A stretch of 64,000 nucleotides of DNA from Sphingopyxis sp. YF1 (GCF_022701295.1 NZ_CP033204.1:682001-746000), one strand, 5' to 3'. Shown: positions 8,272 through 17,389, counted from the first letter of the stretch. Translations and numbers: made by a program. The notes: generated by a model not told the origin, from the sequence alone.

Positions 8272-9312
8272 ATGAACGCGCCCACCGGACGCTTGTCCGA
8301 CCGGCTGACCCTGCCGCAGCCCTATCTGCTGTTCCTGGGCGACACCACCGAGCCGAGCTATGCCAAGACCGCCTTCGGGCTCGCCGACTGGGCGGCGGAC
8401 CGCTGCGTCGGCGAATATGGCGCCGAGGGCTGCACGGTCACCACCGGCCTGCCGCGGCTCGCTCCCGCGGCGGCGCGCGCGGCGGGTGCGCGGGCGCTGG
8501 TGATCGGCGTCGCCAACCAGGGCGGGGTGATCGGTGCGAACTGGGTCGCGGCGCTGGTCGAGGCGATGGAGGCCGGGCTCGACATCGTCAGCGGGCTGCA
8601 TGTCCGGCTGGGCAGCATCCCGGCGCTCGCCGCAGCGGCCCGGCGCACCGGCCAGCGCCTGATCGACGTGCGCAGTCCGCCGCCGGACATCCCGGTGGCG
8701 AACGGGCGCAAGCGCAGCGGCAAGCGGCTGCTGACGGTCGGTACCGACTGCGCGCTGGGCAAGAAATATACCGCGCTGGCGCTCCATCGCGCCTTCGCCG
8801 AGCGCGGGGTCGCCGTCGATTTCCGCGCCACGGGCCAGACGGGGATCATGATCGCGGGCGCGGGCATACCGATGGATGCGGTGGTCTCCGACTTCGAGGC
8901 CGGGGCCGCGGAACTTCTCAGCCCCGATGCGGCCGCCGATCATTGGGACGTGATCGAGGGGCAGGGATCGATCTTCAACCCCGCCTATGCCGCCGTGTCG
9001 CTCGGGCTGCTCCACGGCAGCCAGCCCGACGTCTTCGTGGTGTGCCACGACCCGTCGCGCACGGTGATCCTCGGCATGGAGAGCTTTGCCCTGCCGAGCG
9101 TCGAGGAGGTGATCGACCTGACCATCCGCCTCGGCAGCCGGACCAACCCCGCGATCCGCTGCGGCGGGGTCAGCCTCAACACGTCGAGCCTCGGCGCGGG
9201 GGCGGCCGAGGCGCTGATCGGCGCCGAAAGCCGGCGGCTCGGCCTGCCGGTCGCCGATCCGATCCGCGGCGGCGCGGCCTTTGCCGCGCTCGTGGACGCC
9301 TGTCTCGCATGA
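8272..9312 (+). CDS. dgcN: DUF1611-family N-acetyltransferase, DgcN type
   Basis: 346 residues. The N-terminal Rossmann-like part (LVIGVANQGGVIGANW near 77-91) is followed by a P-loop-like GTDCALGKK (157-165), ATGQTGIMI (187-195) and VIEGQGS (228-234), the conserved blocks of DUF1611. DgcN of the recently described D-glutamate pathway belongs to this family and N-acetylates D-Glu. DgcA then racemises the product so that it can enter L-Glu metabolism. The presence of both DgcA and DgcN homologues in one regulon supports that role here. The preferred start is ATG 8272 (CGGGAG nine bases upstream), not the in-frame TTG 8263. Confidence 0.8.
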   Translation: MNAPTGRLSDRLTLPQPYLLFLGDTTEPSYAKTAFGLADWAADRCVGEYGAEGCTVTTGLPRLAPAAARAAGARALVIGVANQGGVIGANWVAALVEAMEAGLDIVSGLHVRLGSIPALAAAARRTGQRLIDVRSPPPDIPVANGRKRSGKRLLTVGTDCALGKKYTALALHRAFAERGVAVDFRATGQTGIMIAGAGIPMDAVVSDFEAGAAELLSPDAAADHWDVIEGQGSIFNPAYAAVSLGLLHGSQPDVFVVCHDPSRTVILGMESFALPSVEEVIDLTIRLGSRTNPAIRCGGVSLNTSSLGAGAAEALIGAESRRLGLPVADPIRGGAAFAALVDACLA

Positions 9313-10439
9313 GCGGCGCGGCGACGGGCGCGAGCCGGTTCCAGCGCTTCTGGCTGCCGGGCTTCGCGCTCAAGGCGGTGATCATCGGCGGGGGGTATGC
9401 GACGGGGCGCGAGCTGGCCGAATATTTCGTGCCGTCGGGGCCGTGGGGCGGGCTCGCGGCGATGCTGCTCGCGACCGCGATCTGGAGCGTGGTCGCCGCG
9501 CTCACTTTCGCGCTCGCGCGGGCGATGCGCGCCTATGATTATCGCCGCTTCTTCGAAGGGCTGCTGGGGCCCGGCTGGATCGCGTTCGAAATCGCCTATC
9601 TGATCTTCGTGGTCCTGATCCTCGCCGTGTTCGGCGCTGCGGCGGGCGCGATCGGCGCCGCGACCTTCGACTGGCCCGACCTCGCGGGATCGGCGCTGCT
9701 CGCGGTCAGCATCGTCGCCTTCACCGCCTTCGGTGCGGGGATTGTCGAGACATTGTTCAAATATGCCTCGATGCTGATCTATGCCGTCTATGCGCTGTTC
9801 CTGGTCTTCGCGCTCGCCAGTTTCGGCGGGCTGATCGGCGCGGGGTTCGCCGCCGCGCCGCCGCCGTCGGGGAACTGGATGGCGGGCGGGCTGACCTATG
9901 CCAGCTACAATATCGTCGGCGCGGTGGTGATCCTGCCGATGCTGCGCCATTTGACCAGCCAGCGCGACGCGGTGATCGCGGGAGTGATCGCAGGGCCGCT
10001 GACGATGCTGCCGGCGATCCTCTTCTTCGTCGCGATGATGGCCTTTTACCCCGCGATCGGCGCCGAGACGCTGCCGTCGGACTTCCTGCTCCGCCAGATG
10101 GCGGTGCCGGGTTTCCATGTCCTGTTCCAGCTGATGATCTTCGCCGCGCTGCTCGAAAGCGGGGTCGGCGCGATCCATGCGATCAACGAGCGCGTCTCGG
10201 GCGTCGTCGAGGCCCGCGGCCGACCGCCGCTCGGCACCCGCGCGCGCGCCCTGATCGGAAGCGCCGTGCTGGTCGGCTGCATGTTCGTCGCCGCGCGCAT
10301 CGGCCTCGTCGACCTGATCGCGAGCGGATATCGTTTCCTCGCCTGGCTGTTCCTCGCGACCTTCGTCCTGCCGTTGCTGACAATTGGTGTCTGGCGCCTG
10401 TTCCGCAGTCCTGTTCCCGCCCTATCGGAGACCCCGTGA
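9309..10439 (+). CDS. YkvI-like APC-superfamily inner-membrane permease
   Basis: 376 residues with about ten hydrophobic helices and the short charged loops of a polytopic carrier. The N-terminal GFALKAVIIGGGYATGRELAE with its glycine-rich unwound first helix resembles YkvI and other amino-acid-polyamine-organocation relatives. Overlaps dgcN by four bases (ATGA) and the next serine hydrolase by one, so it is translated in the same unit. It would be the route for the amino acid or dipeptide liberated in the periplasm to reach DgcN in the cytoplasm. The substrate is not established for this family. Confidence 0.75.
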   Translation: MSGAATGASRFQRFWLPGFALKAVIIGGGYATGRELAEYFVPSGPWGGLAAMLLATAIWSVVAALTFALARAMRAYDYRRFFEGLLGPGWIAFEIAYLIFVVLILAVFGAAAGAIGAATFDWPDLAGSALLAVSIVAFTAFGAGIVETLFKYASMLIYAVYALFLVFALASFGGLIGAGFAAAPPPSGNWMAGGLTYASYNIVGAVVILPMLRHLTSQRDAVIAGVIAGPLTMLPAILFFVAMMAFYPAIGAETLPSDFLLRQMAVPGFHVLFQLMIFAALLESGVGAIHAINERVSGVVEARGRPPLGTRARALIGSAVLVGCMFVAARIGLVDLIASGYRFLAWLFLATFVLPLLTIGVWRLFRSPVPALSETP

Positions 10440-12016
10440 TGAAACCGATCCGTTCGCTTGCCGTCGTTGCGCTGCTCGCGGTTGCCATGCCCGCCCGGGC
10501 CGAGCCGCCGAAGAACCTCGCCGACACGGTCGAGACGCTCCGCAAGGATATCGGCGCGCCCGGCGTGTCGATCGCGATCGTGGAGAAGGGCCAGACCACG
10601 CTGGCGCGCGGCTGGGGGGTACGCAAGCTGGGCGAACGCGCGCCGGTCGACGCGGCGACGCTGTTCCAGACCGGATCGACGGGCAAGGCGATGACCGCCG
10701 CGGCGCTGGCGATCCTTGTCGACGAGGGAAAGATCGGCTGGGACGACCCGGTCATCCAGCATATGCCGTGGTTCCGCATGTACGATCCGTGGGTCACGCG
10801 CGAGATCACGATCCGCGACCTGCTCGTCCATCGCAGCGGGCTGGGGCTGGGGCAGGGCGACCTGATGTTCGTTCCGCGCACCCACCTGACGCGCAAGCAG
10901 ACGGTCGAACGCGTCGCCCACCTCAAGCCGCAGACGAGTTTTCGTTCGGCCTACGCCTATGACAATATCCTCTACACCGTTGCCGGGCAGCTGATCGAGG
11001 AGGTCAGCGGACAGACGTGGGAGGTCTTCATGCGCGACCGCGTGTTGCGTCCCGGCGGGATGAAACACGCGACGAGCGACAGCGAGGACCGGTTTCGCAA
11101 TCCCAACCGGTCATGGCCGCATGCGCGGCTGTCGGGGCCGCTGCGCGGGCTCGGCGAGCAGCAGGCGCTCGACGAACGCGACGAACTCGGCCGCAACGGG
11201 GCCCCCGCGGGCGGGCTGGCGCTCAGCGCAGAAGACATGGCGGCGTGGCTCAAGATCCAGCTCGCGCACGGCGCGCTCCCGGATGGCAAGCGCCTGTTCA
11301 GCGCGGCGCAGGCCGCCGAGATGTGGAAGCCGGTGACCCCGATGCCGATCGCCGAGCTGCCTCCGGAGCTGAAGCCCGCGCAGCCGATGCAGCAGGCCTA
11401 TGCACTGGGCTGGCAGGTGCAGGATTATCGCGGTCACCGGATCATCCAGCACAGCGGCGGTGTGTTCGGGTCGATCACCCGCGTCGTCCTGATCCCCGAC
11501 AGGCAGGTTGGCTTTGCGATCATGACGAACAGCGAGGAGAGCGGCTTGCTGCTCGGGCTGACCTTCGCGCTGATCGACCATTATCTCGATCAGCCCGACT
11601 ATGGCTGGCCGAAGAAATGGCAGGACTGGTATGCGGCGCGGCTCGAGGGCGGGCGGCAATATCTGGCGCGGTCGCAGGCGGCGCCGGCGAAGGTCGGTCC
11701 GTCGCTCGATCCGGCGCGCTACGCCGGGCGTTATCGCGATCCCTGGTACGGCGATGTCGTCGTCGCGGCGGGCGCCGGGGGGCTGACGATCGACTTCACC
11801 TCCACCCCGCGGATGGCGGGGCGGCTCAAACATTGGCAATATGACAGCTTCGTCACCGATTTCGACGACCCGGCGATCGAACCCGCCTATGTTACCTTTG
11901 CGCTCGATGCCGACGGCAAGGTTGCGGGCGTGACGATGAAGGCCGTGAGCCAGATCGCCGATTTCAGCTGGGACTATCACGACCTCGACCTGAAACCCGT
12001 GGAGGACAAGAAGTGA
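10439..12016 (+). CDS. Second exported class C-like serine hydrolase (S12 family)
   Basis: 525 residues: signal peptide ending at ARAEPP, S80-T-G-K83 nucleophile motif, Y174-D-N176, and a late HSGG (IIQHSGG) third motif. The C-terminal 130 residues form a separate beta-rich domain of the type often found after such hydrolases. It has no membrane anchor, unlike the 1859 gene, so it should be soluble in the periplasm. A D-stereospecific peptidase or esterase role is suggested by the operon. Beta-lactamase activity cannot be excluded. The start overlaps the permease stop (TGATG) and its end overlaps the dipeptidase start. Confidence 0.83.
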   Translation: MKPIRSLAVVALLAVAMPARAEPPKNLADTVETLRKDIGAPGVSIAIVEKGQTTLARGWGVRKLGERAPVDAATLFQTGSTGKAMTAAALAILVDEGKIGWDDPVIQHMPWFRMYDPWVTREITIRDLLVHRSGLGLGQGDLMFVPRTHLTRKQTVERVAHLKPQTSFRSAYAYDNILYTVAGQLIEEVSGQTWEVFMRDRVLRPGGMKHATSDSEDRFRNPNRSWPHARLSGPLRGLGEQQALDERDELGRNGAPAGGLALSAEDMAAWLKIQLAHGALPDGKRLFSAAQAAEMWKPVTPMPIAELPPELKPAQPMQQAYALGWQVQDYRGHRIIQHSGGVFGSITRVVLIPDRQVGFAIMTNSEESGLLLGLTFALIDHYLDQPDYGWPKKWQDWYAARLEGGRQYLARSQAAPAKVGPSLDPARYAGRYRDPWYGDVVVAAGAGGLTIDFTSTPRMAGRLKHWQYDSFVTDFDDPAIEPAYVTFALDADGKVAGVTMKAVSQIADFSWDYHDLDLKPVEDKK

Positions 12017-13197
12017 AGCGATGGACCGTCCTGCTCTGTGCCGCCGCGCTGACATCGTGCACCGGCGCCAAGGAGGAGCAGAAGGCGCCCCAAGACAAGC
12101 GACCGCTGCACAGTCGCCTGCTGACGCTCGACACGCATCTCGACACCTCGATGCATTTCGAGCGTGCGGGCTGGAGCTTTGCCGCGCCGCATACGCGCGA
12201 AACCGACATCGTCCAGGTCGATATTCCGCGCATGAAGGCGGGCGCGCTCGATGGCGGTTTCTTCGTCATCTATACCGAACAGGGGCCGCTGACCCCCAAA
12301 GGCTATGCCGACGCGCTGGCCTTCGCGCGCGGGCGGTCGGACCTGATCGACGCGACGATCTCGAAATATCCCGACCTGATCGGTCCCGCGACGACCGCGG
12401 CCGACGCGGTGCGGCTTGACACGCAGGGCAAGCTGATCGCCTTCAAGTCGATGGAGAACAGCTATCCGCTCGGCGAGGACCTCTCGCTGCTCGCCGAATT
12501 CCACAAGAAGGGTGTGCGCATGGCGGGCCCGGTGCATTCGAAGACCAACCAGTTCGCCGACAGCGCAACCGGCGAGGCGCGCTGGAAGGGCCTGAGCCCG
12601 CTTGGCCGGCAATGGGTCGCCGAGATGAACCGGCTCGGCATCGTCATCGACGCGAGTCACGCGTCGGACGCGGCATTCGACCAACTGCTCACCTTTTCGA
12701 AATATCCGATCATCCTGTCGCATTCGAGCCTGCGATCAGCGAACGATCATCCGCGCAACCTCGATGAGGGGCGGCTGCGCGCGCTGGCACAGCAGGGCGG
12801 CGCGATGTGCATTTCGACGATCTTCCTGTCGGAGATGAACATGAGCCCCGCGCGCGCCGAACTGTTCGGGCGCTACGAACGGATCGGAAAGCTGTCGCCC
12901 GCCGAGCAGGCGGATCTCAATCGCCAATGGCGCGAACTCGACAAGAGCGAGCCCTTGTGGGCGGCCGATTTCGAGAAATATATGAAGATGGTGCTGCGCG
13001 CGATCGAGGTCGCTGGACCCGACCACATCTGTTTCGGGGCCGATTGGGACGGTGGCGGCGGGTTGCCGGGGATCGAGGATATTTCGGCGCTGCCCAAGGT
13101 GACCGAACGGCTCAAGGCGGCGGGCTATTCGGACGCCGACCTTGCCAAGATGTGGAGCGGCAATGTGCTGCGGGTGCTTGCCGCGCAAGGGCGATGA
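12013..13197 (+). CDS. M19 membrane dipeptidase, lipoprotein
   Basis: 394 residues beginning at a GTG that overlaps the previous stop (GTGA). The leader ends in LTSC, a lipobox, so it is probably a lipid-anchored periplasmic enzyme. All zinc ligands of the family are visible: DTHLD near residue 37, the Glu in SMENSYP, DASHASD, LSHSSLR and FGADWDGGG. It therefore looks like a fully competent dipeptidase, in contrast to the M19 paralogue at 4927 that lacks the HxD motif. M19 enzymes can release C-terminal D-residues, in keeping with supplying D-amino acids to DgcN/DgcA. Confidence 0.88.
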   Translation: MKRWTVLLCAAALTSCTGAKEEQKAPQDKRPLHSRLLTLDTHLDTSMHFERAGWSFAAPHTRETDIVQVDIPRMKAGALDGGFFVIYTEQGPLTPKGYADALAFARGRSDLIDATISKYPDLIGPATTAADAVRLDTQGKLIAFKSMENSYPLGEDLSLLAEFHKKGVRMAGPVHSKTNQFADSATGEARWKGLSPLGRQWVAEMNRLGIVIDASHASDAAFDQLLTFSKYPIILSHSSLRSANDHPRNLDEGRLRALAQQGGAMCISTIFLSEMNMSPARAELFGRYERIGKLSPAEQADLNRQWRELDKSEPLWAADFEKYMKMVLRAIEVAGPDHICFGADWDGGGGLPGIEDISALPKVTERLKAAGYSDADLAKMWSGNVLRVLAAQGR

Positions 13198-13277
13198 GGG
13201 GTAGAGGCCGGGGCGCCGCGCGGTAACCGGTCGCGCCGCACCCGCCCCAGCTTTCACGAGATTTGCGAACACCGATC

Positions 13278-14441
13278 ATGACTGCCACCGTCGACCCCTT
13301 CTATGCCATTTCGATCAGCCGCCTTGCCCACCAGATGGCGGCGTCGGGCGAGCCGGTCATCCACATGGAGTTCGGACAGCCCTCGACCGGGGCGCCCGCC
13401 GCCGCGGTGGCGCGCGCGCATGCGGTGCTCGACCAGGACGCGATGGGTTATTGGGAAAGCCCGGCGCTCAAGCAGCGGATCGCGCGCTATTATCAGGACG
13501 CGCACGGTGTTGCGATCGATGCCGAACAGGTCATCCTGACATGCGGGGCGTCGCCGGCCTTCGTGCTGGCGCTGACCTGCGCCTTTGCGCCCGGCGCGCG
13601 CGTGGCGCTCGCCCGGCCGGGCTATGTCGCCTATCGCAACACGCTGAAGGCGCTGCACATGGTGCCGGTGGAGATCGGCTGCGGCGAGGCGGAACGCTTT
13701 CAGCTGACCGCCGACGCGGTCGCCGCGATCGAGCCCGCGCCCGACGGACTGATCGTCGCCAGCCCCGCCAACCCGACCGGGACGGTGATCGACGACGCCG
13801 AACTGGCCGCGATCGCCGAGGTCTGCCGGCGGCGGAACATCCGTATCCTGTCGGACGAAATCTATCACCGCCTGTCCTATGTCGCGCCGGTGCGGTCGAT
13901 GCTGGAAGAGACGGCCGACGCCTTCGTCATCAACAGCTTTTCCAAATATTACAGCATGGCGGGCTGGCGTCTGGGCTGGCTGGTCGTGCCCGCCGACATG
14001 ATCGACGCGGCGCGTGCGCGGATGGGCAATCTGTTCCTGACGCCGCCCAGCCTCGCCCAGCATGCCGGCCTCGTCGCCTTCGACGAATGTGATGAGCTGG
14101 AGGGGCATGTCGCAACCTATCGCCGGAACCGCGAAATCCTGCTCGAACGCCTGCCCGCGATGGGGCTGCGGCGCATCGCGCCGCCCGACGGCGCCTTCTA
14201 CATCTACGCCGACATCGGGCACCTGACCGACGACAGCATCGCCTTTTGCCGCCAGCTGCTGATCGATACCGCGGTCGCGACGGCACCGGGGGTCGATTTC
14301 GATCCGGTCGACGGGCATCGCTTCATGCGGCTGAGCTTTGCGGTTTCGACCGAGGAGATCGAAGAAGCCTGCCGCCGCATGGCGCCGTGGTTCGAGCATA
14401 TGGGACGGCAGGCGGCTGCGCCGATGCCTGCTGGTGCCTAG
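13278..14441 (+). CDS. PLP-dependent class I/II aminotransferase
   Basis: 387 residues of fold type I. SPANPTGTVID, SDEIYHRLSY and the Schiff-base lysine in NSFSKYYSMAGWRLGW are the standard blocks, and RLSFAVS near the end carries the substrate carboxylate arginine. It would transaminate the L-amino acid produced by the locus to a 2-oxo acid. The substrate (Glu, Ala or an aromatic residue) cannot be read from sequence. It is 80 bp beyond the dipeptidase, probably the last gene of the unit. Its TAG stop lies inside the CTAG duplicated by the adjacent insertion sequence, and the coding sequence remains intact. Confidence 0.88.
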   Translation: MTATVDPFYAISISRLAHQMAASGEPVIHMEFGQPSTGAPAAAVARAHAVLDQDAMGYWESPALKQRIARYYQDAHGVAIDAEQVILTCGASPAFVLALTCAFAPGARVALARPGYVAYRNTLKALHMVPVEIGCGEAERFQLTADAVAAIEPAPDGLIVASPANPTGTVIDDAELAAIAEVCRRRNIRILSDEIYHRLSYVAPVRSMLEETADAFVINSFSKYYSMAGWRLGWLVVPADMIDAARARMGNLFLTPPSLAQHAGLVAFDECDELEGHVATYRRNREILLERLPAMGLRRIAPPDGAFYIYADIGHLTDDSIAFCRQLLIDTAVATAPGVDFDPVDGHRFMRLSFAVSTEEIEEACRRMAPWFEHMGRQAAAPMPAGA

Positions 14442-14458
14442 GTTGAATCGACATTCAG
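14442..14458 (+). repeat. Left terminal inverted repeat of the IS
   Basis: GTTGAATCGACATTCAG. It pairs with the right repeat at 15270-15286 with mismatches only at the second and fifth positions. The transposase orfB stop codon lies inside it. Confidence 0.85.
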
Positions 14459-14895
14459 CACCAGAAGGCGATGGCGGCGAGGTATAGAGTTGCGAGGTAG
14501 TTGTGTGGGAGGCGGTCGTATCGCGTGGCGACGCGGCGTAGCTGTTTGAGCTTGCCGATGGTGCGCTCGATCCGGTTGCGAAGCCTGTAGATGGCAGGGT
14601 CGAAATCGCGTCGGCGTGGCATGCAGACGCGCTGGGGGATGACGGGCCGAGCGCGGCTGGTTTCGACATGGTCGAGGATGGCGTGGCTGTCATAAGCCTT
14701 GTCGGCGAGGACATGGCGAGCGTCGAGACCGGTCAGCAACGGGATCGCGAGCTTGGCATCGCTGACATGGCCGCCGGTCAGGATGAAGCGCACCGGTCGT
14801 CCGAAGGTATCGACCGCGATATGCCATTTGGAGGTCAGTCCTCCTCGGGAGCGCCCCAGAGCCTGGTCGCCGAGCCCCCTTTTTGACCCGTCGCC
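14455..14895 (-). CDS. IS5-family transposase, second frame (OrfB, via -1 frameshift)
   Basis: Continuation of the transposase in the -1 frame from the slippery run at 14875-14884. It includes RGGLTSKWHIAVDTFGRPV, the second catalytic Asp (VLADKAYDSHAI) and a C-terminal RIERTIGKLKQLRRVATRYD block containing the catalytic Glu. The stop TGA at 14455-14457 lies in the left inverted repeat. An internal GTG at 14793 could start a shorter product, but the conserved residues before it argue for frameshift expression. Upstream boundary is approximate. Confidence 0.8.
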   Translation of the reverse strand, partial: GDGSKRGLGDQALGRSRGGLTSKWHIAVDTFGRPVRFILTGGHVSDAKLAIPLLTGLDARHVLADKAYDSHAILDHVETSRARPVIPQRVCMPRRRDFDPAIYRLRNRIERTIGKLKQLRRVATRYDRLPHNYLATLYLAAIAFWC

Positions 14896-15212
14896 GCTTG
14901 GGCATGGGCGCGCACGATCGAGCTGTCGATCATCAGATACTCATTGTCCCGATCGCGGGCGAGCGAGGTGAAGATGCCTTCCCACACCCCGGCAGCGGCC
15001 CAGCGGGTGAAGCGCTTGTGAACAGTCTTGTACTTGCCATAGCGCTCCGGCAGGTCCGACCAGCGCGCACCCGACCGCAAAACCCACAAAACACCGTTCA
15101 CAAACAGGCGGTTATCCAATGCTGTGCGGCCAGGATCAGATGCCTTGCCGGGCAGCATCGGCGCGATCCGAACCCACTGCGCCTCGCTCAACTCGTACCG
15201 CTTGATACCCAT
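14835..15212 (-). CDS. IS5-family transposase, first frame (OrfA)
   Basis: 125 residues beginning MGIKRYELSEAQWVRIAPML, the N-terminal DUF4096-like DNA-binding part of IS5 transposases, followed by the first catalytic Asp region (LMIDSSIVRAHAQA). It terminates soon after GQKGGS. The run at 14875-14884 reads AAAAAGGGGG on the coding strand. A -1 slip there leads into the OrfB frame (KRGLGDQALGRSRGGLTSK), which is the normal continuation, so the full transposase is an OrfAB fusion of about 250 residues. Confidence 0.88.
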   Translation of the reverse strand: MGIKRYELSEAQWVRIAPMLPGKASDPGRTALDNRLFVNGVLWVLRSGARWSDLPERYGKYKTVHKRFTRWAAAGVWEGIFTSLARDRDNEYLMIDSSIVRAHAQAATGQKGGSATRLWGAPEED

Positions 15213-15269
15213 GATACCTCCGCAATCTGCGGAAACTCATGAATCAGACACCAACGCTCTTGGGAATCC

Positions 15270-15286
15270 CTGAATGTCGATACAGC
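15270..15286 (-). repeat. Right terminal inverted repeat of the IS
   Basis: Reverse complement reads GCTGTATCGACATTCAG, matching the left end at 15 of 17 positions and directly abutting the second CTAG. Confidence 0.85.
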
Positions 15287-15416
15287 CTAGCCCCCGCCTG
15301 CCCGGCGCCATCGCGATCGCAAGAAATTCTATTCCGTTACGGCAGCCGCGCGGCTTGCCTCGTCCCGTGCCGCGTGCAAGGGACGCTGGCACAAGAAAAC
15401 GGCGTGAGAGGTGGCA

Positions 15417-16640
15417 ATGCAGTTCGACGTGGTGATCGTTGGGGCCGGGCATGGCGGGGCGCAGGTCGCGGTGTCGCTGCGCACGCAGAAGTTCGAGGGC
15501 AGCATCGCGATCATCGGCGACGAGCCCGAGCTTCCCTATGAACGCCCGCCGCTGTCGAAGGAATATTTCGCCGGCGAAAAGGAATTCGAACGCATCCAGA
15601 TCCGTCCCGCCAAATATTGGGACGAGCGCGCGGTGACGATGCTGCTGGGCAAGCGCGTCGTTTCGGTCGATCCGGTGGCGCATACGGTGACCACCGATGC
15701 CGGCGAGACGATCGGTTACGGCAAGCTGGTCTGGGCGACCGGGGGAAGCCCGCGCATGCTGCCGATCCCCGGCGGCGACCTGCCCGGGGTGCAGGGGGTG
15801 CGTACGCGCGCCGACGCCGACGCGATGAAGGCGGCGTCGGAGAATGCAGGGCAGGTCGTCGTGATCGGCGGCGGCTATATCGGGCTCGAGGCGGCGGCGG
15901 TGCTGCGCAAGGCAGGCAAGCCGGTCGTGCTGCTCGAGGCGCTCGATCGCGTGCTCGCGCGCGTCGCGGGCGAGGACCTGTCGCGCTTTTACGAAAAGGA
16001 ACATCGCGACCACGGCGTCGACCTGCGGCTCGGCGTGCAGGTCGAGGCGATCGAGGGCGAGACGCGCGCCACGGGCGTACGGCTGGCGAGCGGCGAGGTG
16101 ATCCCCGCCGATCTGGTGATCGTCGGCATCGGCATCGTCCCGGCGGTCGAGCCGCTGATCGCCGCCGGCGCGGCGGGGGGTAATGGCGTGCTGGTCGATC
16201 ACCATTGCAAGACGAACCTGCCCGATGTCTATGCGATCGGCGACTGCGCCGCGCACGCGAACGACTTCGCCGAAGGGGCGGTCATCCGGCTCGAGTCGGT
16301 GCAGAACGCCAACGACCAGGCGAATGTCGTCGCCAAGGGCATCTGCGGCGACGAGGCGCGCTATCACGCGATCCCGTGGTTCTGGTCGAACCAATATGAT
16401 CTGAAGCTCCAGACCGCGGGCCTGTCGTCGGGCCACGACCAGACCGTGCTGCGCGGCGACCCCGCCGCGCGCAGCTTCTCGATCGTCTATCTGCGCGCCG
16501 GAAAGGTGATCGCGCTCGATTGCGTCAACGCGACCAAGGATTATGTCCAGGGGCGTATGCTCGTCACCGCGGGGTTGCAGGCGACGCCCGAACAGCTCGC
16601 CGATGCCGAGACGCCGCTGAAGGCCTTGCTTCCCGCCTGA
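15417..16640 (+). CDS. FAD-dependent NAD(P)H:ferredoxin reductase-like oxidoreductase
   Basis: 407 residues of the rhodocoxin/putidaredoxin reductase group. FAD-binding GAGHGGAQ at 10-17, NAD(P)-binding [16 protein letters not shown] near 150 and the second FAD motif [11 protein letters not shown] near 270 are all present. It would pass electrons from NAD(P)H to a [2Fe-2S] ferredoxin serving a cytochrome P450 or ring oxygenase, but neither partner is in the window, so the acceptor is unknown. ATG 15417 has GAGAGG just upstream and is preferred to the in-frame GTG 15411. The promoter region lies immediately to the right of the insertion sequence. Confidence 0.88.
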   Translation: MQFDVVIVGAGHGGAQVAVSLRTQKFEGSIAIIGDEPELPYERPPLSKEYFAGEKEFERIQIRPAKYWDERAVTMLLGKRVVSVDPVAHTVTTDAGETIGYGKLVWATGGSPRMLPIPGGDLPGVQGVRTRADADAMKAASENAGQVVVIGGGYIGLEAAAVLRKAGKPVVLLEALDRVLARVAGEDLSRFYEKEHRDHGVDLRLGVQVEAIEGETRATGVRLASGEVIPADLVIVGIGIVPAVEPLIAAGAAGGNGVLVDHHCKTNLPDVYAIGDCAAHANDFAEGAVIRLESVQNANDQANVVAKGICGDEARYHAIPWFWSNQYDLKLQTAGLSSGHDQTVLRGDPAARSFSIVYLRAGKVIALDCVNATKDYVQGRMLVTAGLQATPEQLADAETPLKALLPA

Positions 16641-16645
16641 GGGCT

Positions 16646-17281
16646 TCAGGCGGGCGGGAGCGCGCCCGGTTCGGCTCGTGCGTCACCGAGCGCCTTCTTG
16701 AGCCCCGCCTTGATGTTTCGCAGCAGGCGGCGGAGCGCGATGATCACCACCACCGCGGCGACGAGCATGAGGATCGCGATGACGATCGCGACGGGCGGGT
16801 AGGCGATGGCGAGCGCGAGCAGCCCCGTCGTCGCGACATCCTCCCCCGTGGAAACCACGGCATTGCTGTAGGGTTCGGGGCTGACGTTGACGACCGCGCG
16901 CGTCGTCGCCTTGGCGCTGTGGCTGAGCAGGGCGCCGCCGCCGCCGAGCAGGAAGGCGACCACCTGCCACGCCGGGTCCGACGAATCGACGAGCGCGAGC
17001 GCGAGCAGCGCACCGCCGAGCGGGCGGATGATGCTGTGGATGCCGTCCCAGATCGAATCGACCCACGCGACCTTGTCGGCAAGGAATTCGGCGATCGTGC
17101 CGACCGCGGCGACGCCGAGGATCCATGGATTGGCCAGGATCTGCAGCGACTGGAGATGGTCGGGGAGCGGCAGCCAGCCGAAGTGCATCGCGATGCCGGT
17201 GGCGAAGATGGTCAGATAGAGCCGCCAACCGGCGAGAAGGCTGAGGCTGCCCGCGACACCCAAAATCTCGATGATGCCCAT
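16646..17281 (-). CDS. DUF4126 membrane protein
   Basis: 211 residues with five to six hydrophobic helices, matching DUF4126: GVAGSLSLLAGWRLYLTI at the N-terminus, ADKVAWVDSIWDGIHSIIRP and SHSAKATTRAVVNVSPEP in the middle. Members are integral inner-membrane proteins of unknown role. The start at 17281 follows an excellent ribosome binding site (GGGAGGAGGG). The longer upstream frame is not needed. Convergent with the reductase gene, five bases between the stops. Confidence 0.82.
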   Translation of the reverse strand: MGIIEILGVAGSLSLLAGWRLYLTIFATGIAMHFGWLPLPDHLQSLQILANPWILGVAAVGTIAEFLADKVAWVDSIWDGIHSIIRPLGGALLALALVDSSDPAWQVVAFLLGGGGALLSHSAKATTRAVVNVSPEPYSNAVVSTGEDVATTGLLALAIAYPPVAIVIAILMLVAAVVVIIALRRLLRNIKAGLKKALGDARAEPGALPPA

Positions 17282-17389
17282 CGACCCTCCTCCCGCCGCG
17301 CGACGATGTGCGGGCGTTTTCACATCTTGCACCCCGGGCCCGGCGTCGGCAATGCCGGATGACAAAATGGATGGAGAGGATTATCGCCG

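Larger units (their letters stand above)
14442..15286 (-). mobile_element. IS5-family insertion sequence (IS427-like), 845 bp
   Basis: Complete element with imperfect 17-bp terminal inverted repeats (15 of 17 identical) at 14442-14458 and 15270-15286, flanked on both sides by CTAG (14438-14441 and 15287-15290), the expected target duplication. It carries two transposase frames in minus orientation joined by a -1 frameshift. Both ends and both frames look undamaged, so the element is probably active or recently inserted. If the true duplication is only TA, the ends move by one base each. Confidence 0.9.
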
